A DNA stretch of 64,000 nt from Mytilus edulis (taxonomy: Eukaryota; Mollusca; Bivalvia; Mytilida; Mytilidae). The notes beneath the pieces were generated by a model, which saw nothing but the letters and a program-made list of their open reading frames with translations, ran no database searches and was not told the DNA's origin. The stretch is taken from NCBI RefSeq assembly GCF_963676685.1, contig NC_092354.1:71288178-71352177 (forward strand), in the 5' to 3' direction. This document shows positions 39,601 to 50,827 of this stretch, in pieces. How positions within the stretch are numbered: position 1 is the first letter of the stretch; each line of letters opens with the position of its first letter. Made by a program: the position numbers and the translations under genes.

Positions 39601-42600
39601 GTAAAATTTATCTACTTAAAATAAATGTTAAGTCACCCACCTGGGTCGTTAAAGGTTACTAAGATGTAATTGGATGGCGCGTTAGCTGTGCCTAAAACAT
39701 TGGTGACAATATCGATGCATGCCTTTCGAACTTGTGCAATAATAGGTCCCATAGAGCCTGTGTCATCTATCACAAAGCCAAATGACGTCTGGTATCTTTT
39801 CACCAAGCCAAATATCTGTATAAATTTGTCCACCTGTAGTTCGTTTATGATACCAATATCTGCCAAAAAAAGTATTGTTTTGTTTATCTATATGGCATGT
39901 ATGATATGCTATCCGACTATATACCCACCAGGAATTGAAAAATAGTTTTTAAACATCGTACTTATGCACCTTATGGTACTGACTTATTTTTATTAATTTC
40001 AACTTTTCATAAAACATACCTTGATCTACTAGGAATAGCTCTGTTGCCTTTTTTGCAGCATTATATGCGCTATAGTGAAGGTGATGGTGGGGTGAGTACT
40101 TGGGGTCTAATCTATCTTTGTTTATTCCGCCATTTGCAGTTCGATAACCATTGTCTGTGTCATCGCTTCCTCCAAATCCACATTTTCCTTTTCCGATATC
40201 ACCACTAGTTTCTACAAAGGTTTTCAATTTGAACGAAAACAACATTAATTTACTTTTATTCATGGGATACTTTGGCAAAACCACGAAATCAAATATCCAC
40301 GAAAAGACAATTATTTCCTGCATAATTATTATACTTGGTTCTCACGAAAATAAATCCACAGTAGTTCATTTTCAAAACTTATAAATAAATTATCTAACCA
40401 TTAAGACAATATCATTGTTCCATTTGAAAAAAAAGTATGTGCCTTCAGCAGGGTAAGAGTTTTAATGGAGCAATTATATAATAAGGTCTGTTCGATAGAC
40501 AGAGATAAAAAAAAAAACAACAAACAAACAAACAATCTAACAACATTTAAAACAACCAACAGATAGTCTACATGAATATTATTTAAATATTACGATGCAC
40601 TACATCATGTACATTGTAGGAAGTAATGATGGTTATAAAATAAACTCGTTCACGCAAATTTGTAACGAACGTTTATATAAATAAGAAGAATTGAAATGAT
40701 TGTCAACGAGACAACTCTCAACAAGAGACCAAATGACACATAAATTAATACATATAGGTCATTGCATGATCTACAACAATGAGCTAATCCCATACTGCGT
40801 AGTCAGCTATAAAAGGCCCCAAAATGACTAATCAGATGGATACAAATAGAAATACATATAACAGAAACACAGAGTGGACGTGGCCGATTACTTGTATATC
40901 CCTACAACTAAAATACACTAAGTACGCTATTACTGTTTTGTATATACATACTATATGGAGGTTGAACATCCTGCCCTGTCTTGTATCCACTAGTTAACAT
41001 ATCATGCACCAATAAATTATTTTCACAGGAATTCACCTCTTCGCTAAAGAAAACCAACATGTATTCTTAAGTTATGAAGGTATAGTTGATTTGCTTTTAA
41101 TCTGTTTAGATCCGTTTTCGATTTTTTTATCATGAATTCATTCATCATATCCATTATTTCCCAATGATTAAAGAATACCTAAGTAGCATACGATTCCGTT
41201 ATTTGATTGACAAATCATTTCAACTTTTCTGTGTCGTTGACGTTTAAATACAATATTAATGACATCCCGTACTATAATACTTGAAAACACACTATTCATA
41301 ATTTTAGAATTAACTAAGTGAATGTTATTTTCCGTTTTTCATAATTTTTGTGCTCTTTTCTCATTTCTTGATCGGCGTGAGAGAGAAAACTATTTCTTTT
41401 CTCTAGTGGAATATTTGTTCTCGGAAAATGATTGGTCGAAAATTAGTTATAACGTCAAATTTTCCCGAAGCCTTGCAATTTAGATTTTAAAAGTTACCTT
41501 ATCAAGTGGTGTAATAGGGTACCACGCTTATTACAGTGTTTGAATATATATATACTAGTAGCTTGTTTCATTTTGTACTTTCTTTTAAATACGTTGAATA
41601 CAAAATATGATGATGATTTTGCACTGAAAGGAAATTTGGACTACATTGACAAAATGTTTTAAACCAAAATAGAATGTATTTCAAATCCTTGTAGCACGGC
41701 GTGGATGGTATCTTTTCAGTAATAGGGGATAAGTTGACGGGATGCTAAATATGCTGCTTTTTCTTTTTAGTTATTATTTTAACATTATTTGGTACAAGTA
41801 CGAATGAATATGTACAAATCATGCACATGTTAACACTTGAAAAGAATTTATAAGATAACTCTACCTACCCAGAATTGTCACAATCTTGGCAAGTGTCCAC
41901 TGTCGCACCAGCAATAGCCATTAATGTTTTATTTGGTACACCTGCTCCACAGAAAATAATCATCAACAAAAACAACAATGTGTTCGTCGGTAGATATTAT
42001 ATAAATGTACGTTTATGATTGAGATACGCCGTTTATTTATTGTGTTTGGGTATTGGCATTCTATCTATTGAATAGTTTTATAAAATATTTCTGTTGTATT
42101 CTTCAAGTAAAAAAGGTTCTACGGAGAACCAGAGAAAAATATTTGTTGACATATTGGTGTATATGAACGTTAATCTTCAATAAGGACATGTGGTTTGAAT
42201 GCAAATGAGCATAAATAATCTATAGTAAAGGATCCTACAAATTAATGTAAGATACAGTCACAGAAATAATTATATTTATAAGATTTAGCTGATCTGTAAA
42301 AAATAACATCTTCATGCTTTATATATCATGTACTGTAGTACGACGCTAGATTCAAACTGACGTGGAAAGGTAACACACGGCCACCGAAAGCTTCATTTTT
42401 ATGAAGCCCAGGTGGTCGTGTGTTCTAGTGGGACGGCTACAGTGCAGGCGATTTGGTGTCACGATATCTCAGTAGCATTGGTTCGAATCCCGGCGAGGGA
42501 AGAACAAAATATTTGAGAAAGCAAATTTACAGATCTAACATTGTTGGGTTGATGTTTAGACGAGTTGTGTATACAGAATGTACACAGCCATGTATCACCA

Positions 42601-45600
42601 TCACTGCTGGTGATCCGATGGAAGAATCTGTTTATATATATAAGAATTCCGTGTGTATTTTAGTCTAGACGCAATCTAGTAAAGTTTCCAGATGACCAAC
42701 GGAGACTGAGGATTGCCCGATATAAACATAAACATAGATATAAATAAATAAATAGCGACCCCGTACAATTGGATTTTTCAAGGTTTGTTTAATTTCAGGT
42801 TATAGGTTAAATAAAAAACGAATAATTCATCAGCAATGTTTCTCTGCTTGTTTTGAGAAAATTGAACACAATTGGTGGTCGAAAACGAATTAGTATTTCA
42901 TCATTTTACTTATATTAATGATTGAACCAAACAAAATCATATTATTTTTTTTATTTTTCATATATCGTAGCTAGTGTCCTTTTAAACTATTTACTATCTA
43001 GCATGTCTATATCTTACCAAAATCTTTGTAAACACTGTCCCCATTCATTTCAACCCAGTTAGTCCCGCTATAAAAAGCTTGTATTGTGTAAATACATTTT
43101 CCAATCATTTCTCGTATCAAATAAAGATCTGGCTCTGTACTTTGTGCAAGTTCCTCAATTTGTCCTCTTAGTTTTATAACATGGTTATGAGCTAAAAGAT
43201 GATTGCAAATTCAAAGATTGGTAAGTTACCTTTATATATCTAAAAACTTAACAAAGAAAGTTAATTTAAAGATCTAAAATATGCAGATATTAACCAAAAA
43301 ATCGAAAAGCAAATGGACGATTAAAGGTATACCAGATTCTTCAATAATTAGAAGATTGGTTGAACAAATAGATCAATAATACTTTTGGGGGATATCAATA
43401 AGTATTACATTTCTTTGTTCAAAAGACATATCCTTTTACGTGGAAGATGAATGTGTATTATTAATCGATGCTTTAATACTTATTAACATATATACATGTA
43501 GTTATAGAGGTAATCTATACATTTTTTATTCATATAATCATGTTCATTATATATTATCTTACCAAACTCAATTTGTTCTGAATTGCAGTGTACATGAGCT
43601 TGCTTTGACAATTCCTGGTTTTGGACATGTTCTACTATTTCGATCTGCTTTTCAACGAATTTTTCATATCCGTCTGAATCTGAAATGTTTTGGTAAAATC
43701 ATTTATGGAAGTGTGTTTGATTTATATACGCAATTTTGTGTTTAAAAGGTAAAAGATAAAGGGCTCACAAAACATGTACAATTCACCTATATATAGAAAA
43801 ATTATTTGCATTTATATTTTAGGAACATATATCATCCTATTGTACATGTTATAATAAAAATCTTCATGATAAGGTTGTATGACCGATATGCAAATTAGCA
43901 AAGCACCCCAAATTTTGCCCAATGATTTGAAAGAGAATTTAGTTTGTCAGATGTTTGATGAGCGTGACCATTGATTGTATTTTGCGTGTTTTTTATTGTG
44001 ATACTGTCTCATTAATAGTTAGTTTAAACATATTTATTTATAGTGGATTGGGAAACAAGTTTTTGCAAGTTATATTAATCCCTTTCCACTTTGCGAGTGC
44101 TGCCTTGTAGCGGCATTAGCCTACTCTTTTTCGAAATCTACAAAGGTGCTTTTACGTGCAAGATATATTGCTCTCTCTTAACACGGGTCAACCATGTATC
44201 GTCCCCTTCCGACGGACTATCGTCGTTTCCTCAAGACCATACTCGCAAATGGTGTCAAGGGAGAGCCGAAAATTCAGTCCCTGAAATTTTCATCCAGGTG
44301 CGGGAATCGAACAAGAAACCTTTGTTAGTAGTCCGATGCACTAACCACTACACCACGGCTCTCTATAATAGCTATCTCTCATTAATAGTGATCTCTGCTT
44401 CAGCTCATTGTAAGCATTCAATTTAAAAGGTACGTATTATATTTAAGATTTTTCATATTATGTATATATTTAGCGTTTTGACTTTATCTTAAGAGGATCA
44501 TTCGTTCTTCGGGTACATAAAGTATGGAGTTAAAAAGCTGCGATAAAAACTGATGATATATATTTTTCATTATGCTGGATTACAGGATTATCATATAGTT
44601 TCAAATTATCATCGGCTATCAGAAAAATCTGATATATATATATATATATATATTGCTGAAATGTTATCATATTATCTTATGTTAGTTATAATTATTTACT
44701 TATAAGTTTTTGTATAAGCAATGAAATACCTTCACCATACAAATATAAAATTAATGTAATGCGATCTGAGTTAAGTTTAAAGACATAAACAATAACATTC
44801 GTATAACCATACTGTCTGTTCAAGTGCATGAACCTTAACAGTGTATTGACCTTAAATGATAAACCTAGTCTTTGTTTGAAATTTAAATTATTAAAATATC
44901 CACGAGTATTTGAAGTAGCTTCTTTAAATGAAAACTAAAAGATACCTGAGATGTGTTGCAAATGTCAATGTAAACACCTAATATTACATTTTAAACATCA
45001 TTTTGATTTAAAATATAAAGTGAAAAGTAAAATCACAAAAATACTAAACTCAAGAAAATACAAAACGGAAATTCCATATCAAATGGCAAAATCAAAATTT
45101 CAAACACATCAAAACGAATGTATAACAATTATCATATTCTTGACTTGTTACAGGTATTTTTTTATGTTAAAATTGGTGGATTGAACCGGATAACTAACTA
45201 AACCTCTGACTTGTATGACAGTCGCATTAAATTTCATTATGTTAACAACGATGCGTGAACAAAACAAACAGACATAATATGTAAATAAAGGCAACAGTAG
45301 TATACCGCTGTTCGAACTCATAAATCCATGGACAAAAAACAAAATTTGGGTAACAAACTAAAACTGAGGGAAACGCATAAATATAAGAGGAGAACAACGA
45401 CACAACACTACAATTAAACTAACACACACAGAAACGGACCAAGCATCAGACAAAATCCCACGAGAATAACAAATAAAACATCAAAACCAAATACATGAAT
45501 TTGGGATAGACAAGTACCGTGACACGTCTTATCGCAATGTCAATTTACACTCAAAAATAAGAGAAAACAAACGACGCAACGTTAAATTGAAAATACTTTC

Positions 45601-46015
45601 AATGTTATGAAAGACAATGCTTCAAGCAACTACATACCAAGCCATTAATCAATCTAGGGGATGCCGTTAGTTTTACTCGTTTAAATTATTGAAAGAGTTG
45701 TCTAATTAACCATTTTACCACATCTTCTTGTTTAAATTAACATATGTTGTACATTGGTATATTATATCAAAATCATTTATACTAACCATCCCCAAAGAAA
45801 TTCTTGACTATGTTGGTTACATCGATATCATCATCTATTACAGTAAGATTATTTTCCGTTATAAATCTACCAACAGCCATCCTAATGGCAGATTCTGTTA
45901 TTTCTGCATGATGTTTAGTGTCATATGCACTGCCAGTTAAAGCATCTGTCGGAAATCCATTCGCAGGATGATATACAAGTAGTGATAGCCAGATGACTAC
46001 ATTTAATAGTGTCAT
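27612..46015 (-). CDS. VWA7-like single-pass membrane protein (20 exons, 992 aa)
   Basis: Exons in transcription order: 46015-45787, 43679-43563, 43191-43018, 41941-41869, 41043-40952, 40211-40020, 39859-39641, 39270-39151, 38776-38606, 37679-37561, 36414-36255, 35195-35125, 34698-34545, 33942-33776, 33640-33529, 33146-32951, 32383-32314, 30891-30686, 29762-29633, 27818-27612. All introns are GT-AG and phases agree; the total is 2979 nt including TAA. The protein starts with a signal peptide (about 1-20, ending ANG). A Het-C/VWA7-type region follows with FYSGTNWVEM near 155-164, LTSGY, GGINKD at 256-261 and SPHHHLH at 268-274. Next comes a VWA domain with MIDAS DDTGSMG from residue 324, GGGDCPEHAM and FYTDAPAKD at 417-425. 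A basic RRKR at 456-459 occupies the place of the RARR in human VWA7. After a long beta-type extracellular region, a helix at about 927-951 crosses the membrane, followed by YRK and a 40-residue tail. Family members are about 900 residues. The role of VWA7 is poorly known; metal-dependent ligand binding is inferred from the MIDAS. A TTTTAG upstream of the ATG hints at a 5'-UTR intron. Confidence 0.9.
30470..30620 (+). repeat. Interspersed repeat, family C
   Basis: It begins CCTGTACCAAGTCAGGAATA and continues GACAGTTCTTGTCCATTCG through ATTTTTGTGATTTTACTTT. It lies in intron 18 of the intact gene. Confidence 0.6.
31498..31715 (+). mobile_element. tRNA-derived SINE-like repeat
   Basis: The head contains a B-box-like GGTTGTGAGATCGAATCCC (about 31564-31582), and the surrounding GTTCGGGAGG / CCCGAAC can pair like a tRNA acceptor or T arm. 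A unique body with CTGGGTTCCACCACCAAC and an AT-rich end follows. No canonical tRNA cloverleaf was found. It lies in intron 17 of the intact gene, in the antisense direction. Confidence 0.5.
33375..33515 (+). repeat. Interspersed repeat, family C
   Basis: It starts with TGTACCAAGTCAGGAATATG and ends near TTTTTGTGGTTTTACTTTC. It runs up to just before exon 15 of the intact gene. Confidence 0.5.
35860..36030 (+). repeat. Diverged retroelement T1 tail
   Basis: CAGTGGGTATCGTTTGCAGT, GTACGTAAATCAATCC, TCGTTTGAATTGTTTTCTA and TTTTATAGCCATCTGTGCG follow the T1 order with many changes. It lies in intron 11 of the intact gene. Confidence 0.45.
38440..38575 (+). repeat. Interspersed repeat, family G (3' part)
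   Basis: It carries TTATATAAGCTTTGGATTTC, TTGGCCACGAGCATCACTGA and ACATGTATTGTCGAAATACG. It ends 30 bp from exon 9 of the intact gene. Confidence 0.6.
40684..40822 (-). repeat. Retroelement T1 tail (solo)
   Basis: It is an inverted T1 block (ATTGTCAACGAGACAACTCT ... GTCAGCTATAAAAGGCCCC) in intron 5 of the intact gene. Confidence 0.6.
42373..42423. repeat. Nested hairpin at the SINE 5' end
   Basis: ACACACGGCCACC (42373-42385) pairs with GGTGGTCGTGTGT (42411-42423) with one wobble. Inside it GCTTCAT pairs with ATGAAGC around a short T-rich loop. The right outer arm is also the first bases of the SINE at 42411, so the left arm is an inverted copy of the SINE start. Confidence 0.6.
42411..42750 (+). 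mobile_element. tRNA-derived SINE with conserved central domain
   Basis: It has an A-box-like TCTAGTGGGACGGC and a strong B box GGTTCGAATCCC (42480-42491). A body follows with TTGTTGGGTTGATGTTTAGA, ATCACCATCACTGCTGGTGA and GGAAGAATCTG. The 3' end is ATAAATAAATAAATAG. The layout matches the MetaSINE type described from bivalves; I assign this from memory of that family. It lies in intron 3 of the intact gene. Confidence 0.7.
44075..44365 (-). mobile_element. tRNA-derived SINE (minus strand)
   Basis: On the minus strand the head reads AGAGAGCCGTGGTGTAGTGG then TTAGTGCATCGGACTACTAA, followed by a B box GTTCGATTCCCGCACC. It is tRNA-like but without full cloverleaf pairing. The body contains GAAGGGGACGATACATGGTT and ends near GCACTCGCAAAGTGG. 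It lies in intron 1 of the intact gene, in the sense direction. Confidence 0.7.
44630..44653. repeat. TA dinucleotide microsatellite
   Basis: About eleven TA units in intron 1 of the intact VWA7-like gene. Similar short TA runs occur near 16180 and 17340. Confidence 0.7.
45010..45480 (-). repeat. Interspersed repeat, family C (long copy)
   Basis: It is inverted and carries the AAATCACAAAAATACT, ATTATCATATTCTTGACTTG and ACTAAAACTGAGGGAAACGC segments, in the same order as 7560-8150. It lies in intron 1 of the intact gene. Confidence 0.55.
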
Positions 46016-48100
46016 TGTTGAATTGATTTTTTCCTAAAATTTCATATCAAAAGCTTAAGAAGTAAAATTTATCAATAACATGTTTTTATATTTTTGTTTT
46101 ACTTCATATATTCACTTTTACGTTGTGTAAAACTTTTTTTTTACTTTTAATGTATAACTACTACTTTGTCGATACCTCTACTGGTGGATTGCTTGTTACC
46201 GTCAATGTTATTTTCCCAGTAGCCAATACTTCGTTAAAGCGGAATGCGTATTTGCGGATATTGTTTTATTTCAGTTGCTGGTTTTTTTTCTTGAATTTAA
46301 CAGAAAAATTATTGTCCATCATATATTGACAGATAACCTTATACATCCCTACTTATTTATAGCATTATAGTATCGAAACGCGTCCTTCTTAAATCGTTTG
46401 CATTCAGCATAACTTAATACTTAGTAGACATTGATTTGTCGAAATGTGCATTTGGTGCAATAAAATGGCACACTAAATATTATTTATAATCCTGGAGGCT
46501 AAAAATGAATAGACGCGTTTTGACCTTACCCATAAGAAATATACAGTAATGTGTCAAATTCGGTTACTTATGCTCTTCAACTTCGTTATAATTGATTTGT
46601 CATTGCAAATGTTTGTGGGACCAAATTATATAACGTGTTTGACCTTATGAATATAATTAATCACTTGACATCCTAAATTAACAGATACATTTGAAAAGTA
46701 AGTTTTTCTTCTTCTATATTGTATCCTCAATGAGAAAAAGCTAATGTATAATTAATATTTTGAATAAACAGAAGCAACGTGTAATTACACATATTGAGGC
46801 AACTGTGCAACTCAGTTAACAAACATGATCTAGATATACATACCATCTAACAGTTATTTCATGTCAATCTCAGTTATGTTTATGCGCAAAAATAATTTAG
46901 AATTTATTTATATGTGCTGAGACCTTCTATGGTTCCGATTGGGTTATCAATGGTTTTATTGTTTAGTTGGATAATTTCAAGTCTTATTTTCCATTTAAAT
47001 AAATTTGTCATCCAAAAAGGCCATATAATTACGACATGTTTCTGTCAAACTGTGAGGGTACATTTCCAAGAAGACAATATTATTATACAAAAGATTTTAA
47101 AATACTTCGAATTTATGGGAGTTCTAAATTCACAGAAGAGCTTTGTCATTATTTTTGTTTTTAGTTTTGATGACATATTAAGATACTGGCATGTCAATGC
47201 ATTTCTGCTTCATCCGTTATTCCTTTTAAAAACAAATAAACAACATATACATGAATTTGAAGAAGGTTATTTAAACAATTAAACAATATAATGTATCGTC
47301 TTAATCAAACAGTTCAATGACTTTGATTAGAACGAAACAACGGTTATATAAATTAAATACAGTTTTAAATACCTTTAACAAAAAACTAAAGGGATAAACC
47401 ATTTAGTATATGCATGATATGTATCTTAGTTTAAATATAGACAAAGTCTACTTTGATTATCACATCTCTTGTCTACATATCATTATCAAAAGAACAAAAA
47501 ATCCCCCGCCAGATTTGAAAAAAAACATATTTGCTTTAAAACTTTCAGATTTTAAATCATAATCCGTTTACAATGTCAAAACAACATTCTCGTAGTGAAG
47601 CATGAACTCCAAATTGTGTAATTAAACTTCATATATATTACATATAATTGGATGTATGAGATAAATTAATACAAGGTATACTGTAACCGTTTGAATACTT
47701 ATTCCGGTAGGGTTGTTCACGGGAAGTGCTTATTTCATTTGTTTATATGACATTCTTATTTTGTATAACTTTAATTACAAATCCTTAAAGTATCAATCAA
47801 AAGGAGACCAATTTAGGTTATGTCGACTGTATGGAAGTTTTCGATAATCCCTTTTTAAAACAGAAATGTCTATCTTCTAGATGCATAGATCGCAAATGGG
47901 AATCCTTGCTAAAACCATTTAGCAGGTGCAAAATGCCAGTTCGAATTATATAAAAAGAAATCATTTTAAGGAGAGTGATGAAAGATGCTAAAAATATGAC
48001 GACTTTATTTTCAATAATATATTTCCACAATAAGCCGAAGGAGAATTTTATTAAACGTTTTTTTTTTTAAATGATTAGTATTGGACTACAACATAACAAG
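46016..48100. other. 5' flank of the intact VWA7-like gene, no other gene
   Basis: It contains a diverged family G repeat (about 46175-46480: GGTGGATTGCTTGTTACCG, GTCGAAATGTGCATTTGGTG). A 122-codon plus-strand frame at 46914-47282 has no domain, signal or splice support and is not called. The promoter of the gene is presumably here or beyond a 5'-UTR intron, but no convincing TATA or initiator was singled out. Confidence 0.45.
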
Positions 48101-48109
48101 AATAACACG

Positions 48110-48400
48110 AATGTGTCCATAGTACACCGTTGCCCTCGGCACTATTATTTTCTATGATCAGTGGACCGTGAAAATTGGGTCAAAACTCTAATTTGGCATT
48201 AAAATTAGAAAGATCATATCATATGTGTACTAAGTTTCAAGTTGATCGAACTTCAACTTCATCATAAACGTCCTCGAGCAAAAACTTTAACCAGAAGCAG
48301 GACGACCGGACGGACGGACTAACGAACGGATGGACGAACGAACGGATGTATAGACCAGAACACATAATGATCATAAATGGAGCATAAAAATACATTGACG
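48110..48400 (+). repeat. Mollusc interspersed repeat with GGAC/GAAC tract
   Basis: It holds CCGTTGCCCTCGGCACTAT, AAGTTTCAAGTTGATCGAAC, a simple ACGGACGGA / ACGAACGGATGG tract (48300-48350) and CAGAACACATAATGATCAT. The order looks like a common molluscan repeat that I recognise in outline only. It is non-coding. Confidence 0.5.
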
Positions 48401-49974
48401 GTTTAAGATGAGATATAAGAGTTTACGACACAGCAAACGCTGTACAACTGATCTTTTAAGTGTTATGTGAAGTTATTTAAAATGATGTCATGCTCAGTAA
48501 CATCTATAAGTGATATATGTTTGTTAAGACCAGCTAGATTGTTTTGTTCAGTTGATTTTATTGCTTTTCTTTTAATATTTCCTTTGTACTTAAATATACA
48601 GTGTCCGTTTATCCCAGGAAATTAGTAATAAATAAATTATTATTGTCTTATAAACTGGATGAATGATATTGGCTATATCTTATATCACGACTATGCATTT
48701 CCCTATGATTCTAGACCCTTTTCAAGTTTGGTTTTCAAAACCAAGAATAATCTATAAAAAATGCAGTCTTCATGTAAAAGGTCCGGTAAAGACTTCAGAA
48801 TGTTTCGTACCTTTTGATGATATTTTCTTAGACATTTTTAGTATATTGCATGTCAAATTTGTTTATGTATATGTAGTATTTCAGACCAAATTTGTATTAA
48901 TGGATGCCCTCTGCATTATATTGTCGGGGTCATTTTATTTTAAACGTCCTCTAAGTACATATAATTAAGTAAACATTTAAATACTTAATTAACGGTTATT
49001 TATTGGAACAGTATTTCTTTGGAACTATATTTCTAAGAATACTTGCCAAATATGTTACATTGTTAACAAAAGACTTTTATTCGGAATTAATCAGGAGTTC
49101 TACTACATGCTTCAATATCTGCACCTATTATTGTATATTCATGAGAACATTTGAAGAATTTCTTTATATCGTCTGCATTAACATTTAGTTCTTGATTACA
49201 AGAAACCAATAATGTGTTGGTCAATTTCAAATAAGAGTTACATTTATATCTTCATTTATTAGTAGAAATCTTTGATCTATCATTTCTATGTGCCATAAGT
49301 TCAAGTGAATATACTCAACATTTTATTTGAGTAGTATAGTTTGTCTTTCAACAAGATAAGAGAAGTAAATTTGGTATGATATGAATTTGTCTCAAAATGT
49401 CACCTGTTCTTTAGTCTTTAGTTTTCTATAAAGTGGTTTGTGTACAACCATGTTCGTATTTTCGTCGTTTTTGGTTTCGGTTTTGCAGTGGCGATGTCGA
49501 TATTTTCTTCGAATTTTAAATGCGCCCTTGGTATCTTCCGCCTGTTTTTAGTTTAATTAGAAACACATTAAATAAATGAGCGTTATTTATGGACATTGAA
49601 GCATATTTACTTAAAAATAACAATTTTAAATGCATTTAAAAAAAAACAACAAAGGAACAGAAAAAATAGGGTCCATGCCCAAATTCTAAATTTTTTAGAT
49701 GATTGCATGGATGGTTCCGTTCATCCTTGGTGTGAAATTGTCAAATTGATTTGATATTTTACAAAATGCTAAACTATTGATTGATAATTTTGAAATGTTG
49801 ACTGTTGAAATGACTTTTGTCTACAATATGTCTTCTTGAACTTCATGCATGTGCAGAGTTTTCAATAAGGTTGTCATACAAACAAATTGTTGTGGTTGCT
49901 TGTTTAAATGAAAACCGAAATAATCACTACACAGAAGAAGCAAGTATCTGCCTTGTAAATTGCCTGGCAAGCCT
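48401..49974. other. No gene seen
   Basis: AT-rich intergenic DNA with only short chance frames and no conserved motif. The stretch near 49480-49530 faintly resembles a T2 tail (CGCCCTTGGTATCTTCCGCC). Confidence 0.45.
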
Positions 49975-50105
49975 GCTACTACTAGTCAGGAATATGACAG
50001 TTCTTGTCCATTCGTTTTTTATGTGTTTTGTTATTTGATTTTGCCATGTGATTATGGACTTTTCCTCTCAGTTCAGTATTTTTGTGATTTTACTTTCTAC
50101 GTAAC
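49975..50105 (+). repeat. Interspersed repeat, family C
   Basis: It carries AGTCAGGAATATGACAGTTC, TTGTCCATTCG and TCAGTTCAGTATTTTTGTG. It is a close match to the copy at 30470. Confidence 0.55.
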
Positions 50106-50770
50106 TGCATGGTCTTTAGATCAGTCAATAATTACTATGTTCTCTGCCATTTGATAACAGAAAAAAAACTGTTCGACTGGAGAAGTATACATTTTAGTTG
50201 TGTTTGGCTTTTGTAAATAAATGTGGCATACACTTGACCTTATAAAGCACTTAGCTTTACCCAAGGTACGTCAAAACAAAACAACGCGTAACCTTTTATA
50301 AGGGAATTTTGTCGATTTTGATATCTTGTGGCGGCCGTTATGGAAAAAGCGTAGGTGCTTTTATCATCAAACCCACATTTTTTAAACGATCTATAGAGAT
50401 GCACGCCAGCTCTGGTAATATTGACCAAAGAGACGTTCTATCAATATATCAAAACTTATTTTAACACTCTCTTGTTCATTCCATATTATAAGTTTTTTGG
50501 TTTGCTACTGACCCCTACAGATCCATATAGGGTTAGTAAAGTCATAGTTGATGACGCTGAGGGCCGAATTCATAATCGATTGTATTGGACTCTTAGGGGG
50601 TCATTAGTGAACCTTATATAACGAATTTGTCGCACACGGGATTTTTCCTGTTTTATATAAAAATAAATAATGAAAAACAATAACATTAATAGATGGCATC
50701 ACCATTTATGGTTGACGTGACGTCATGAATTCCATATAAAATTTACTGACCCCCTAAGGATTCATAGGGT

Positions 50771-50827
50771 CACAACGTGACACGTTACACAATCACAACG
50801 TGACACGTTACACAATCACAACGTCAC
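50771..50827. repeat. 23-bp tandem repeat with ACGTGACACGT
   Basis: CACAACGTGACACGTTACA plus CAAT occurs at 50771-50793 and 50794-50816 exactly, and a third copy is cut after 11 bp. Each unit holds the imperfect palindrome ACGTGACACGT. It sits next to mirrored TGACCCC(C)TA segments (50507 and 50748), suggesting the edge of a repeat. Confidence 0.7.

Noticed and set aside
42480-42491. Possible genuine tRNA gene (B box GGTTCGAATCCC)
   Set aside because: Acceptor and anticodon arms do not pair, and the sequence continues into a SINE body. The same holds for the B boxes near 31570 and 44310.
46914-47282. 122-codon plus-strand frame upstream of the VWA7-like gene
   Set aside because: Its composition is that of translated AT-rich DNA. 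It has no domain, signal peptide, splice context or repeat relation, and this length is expected by chance here.
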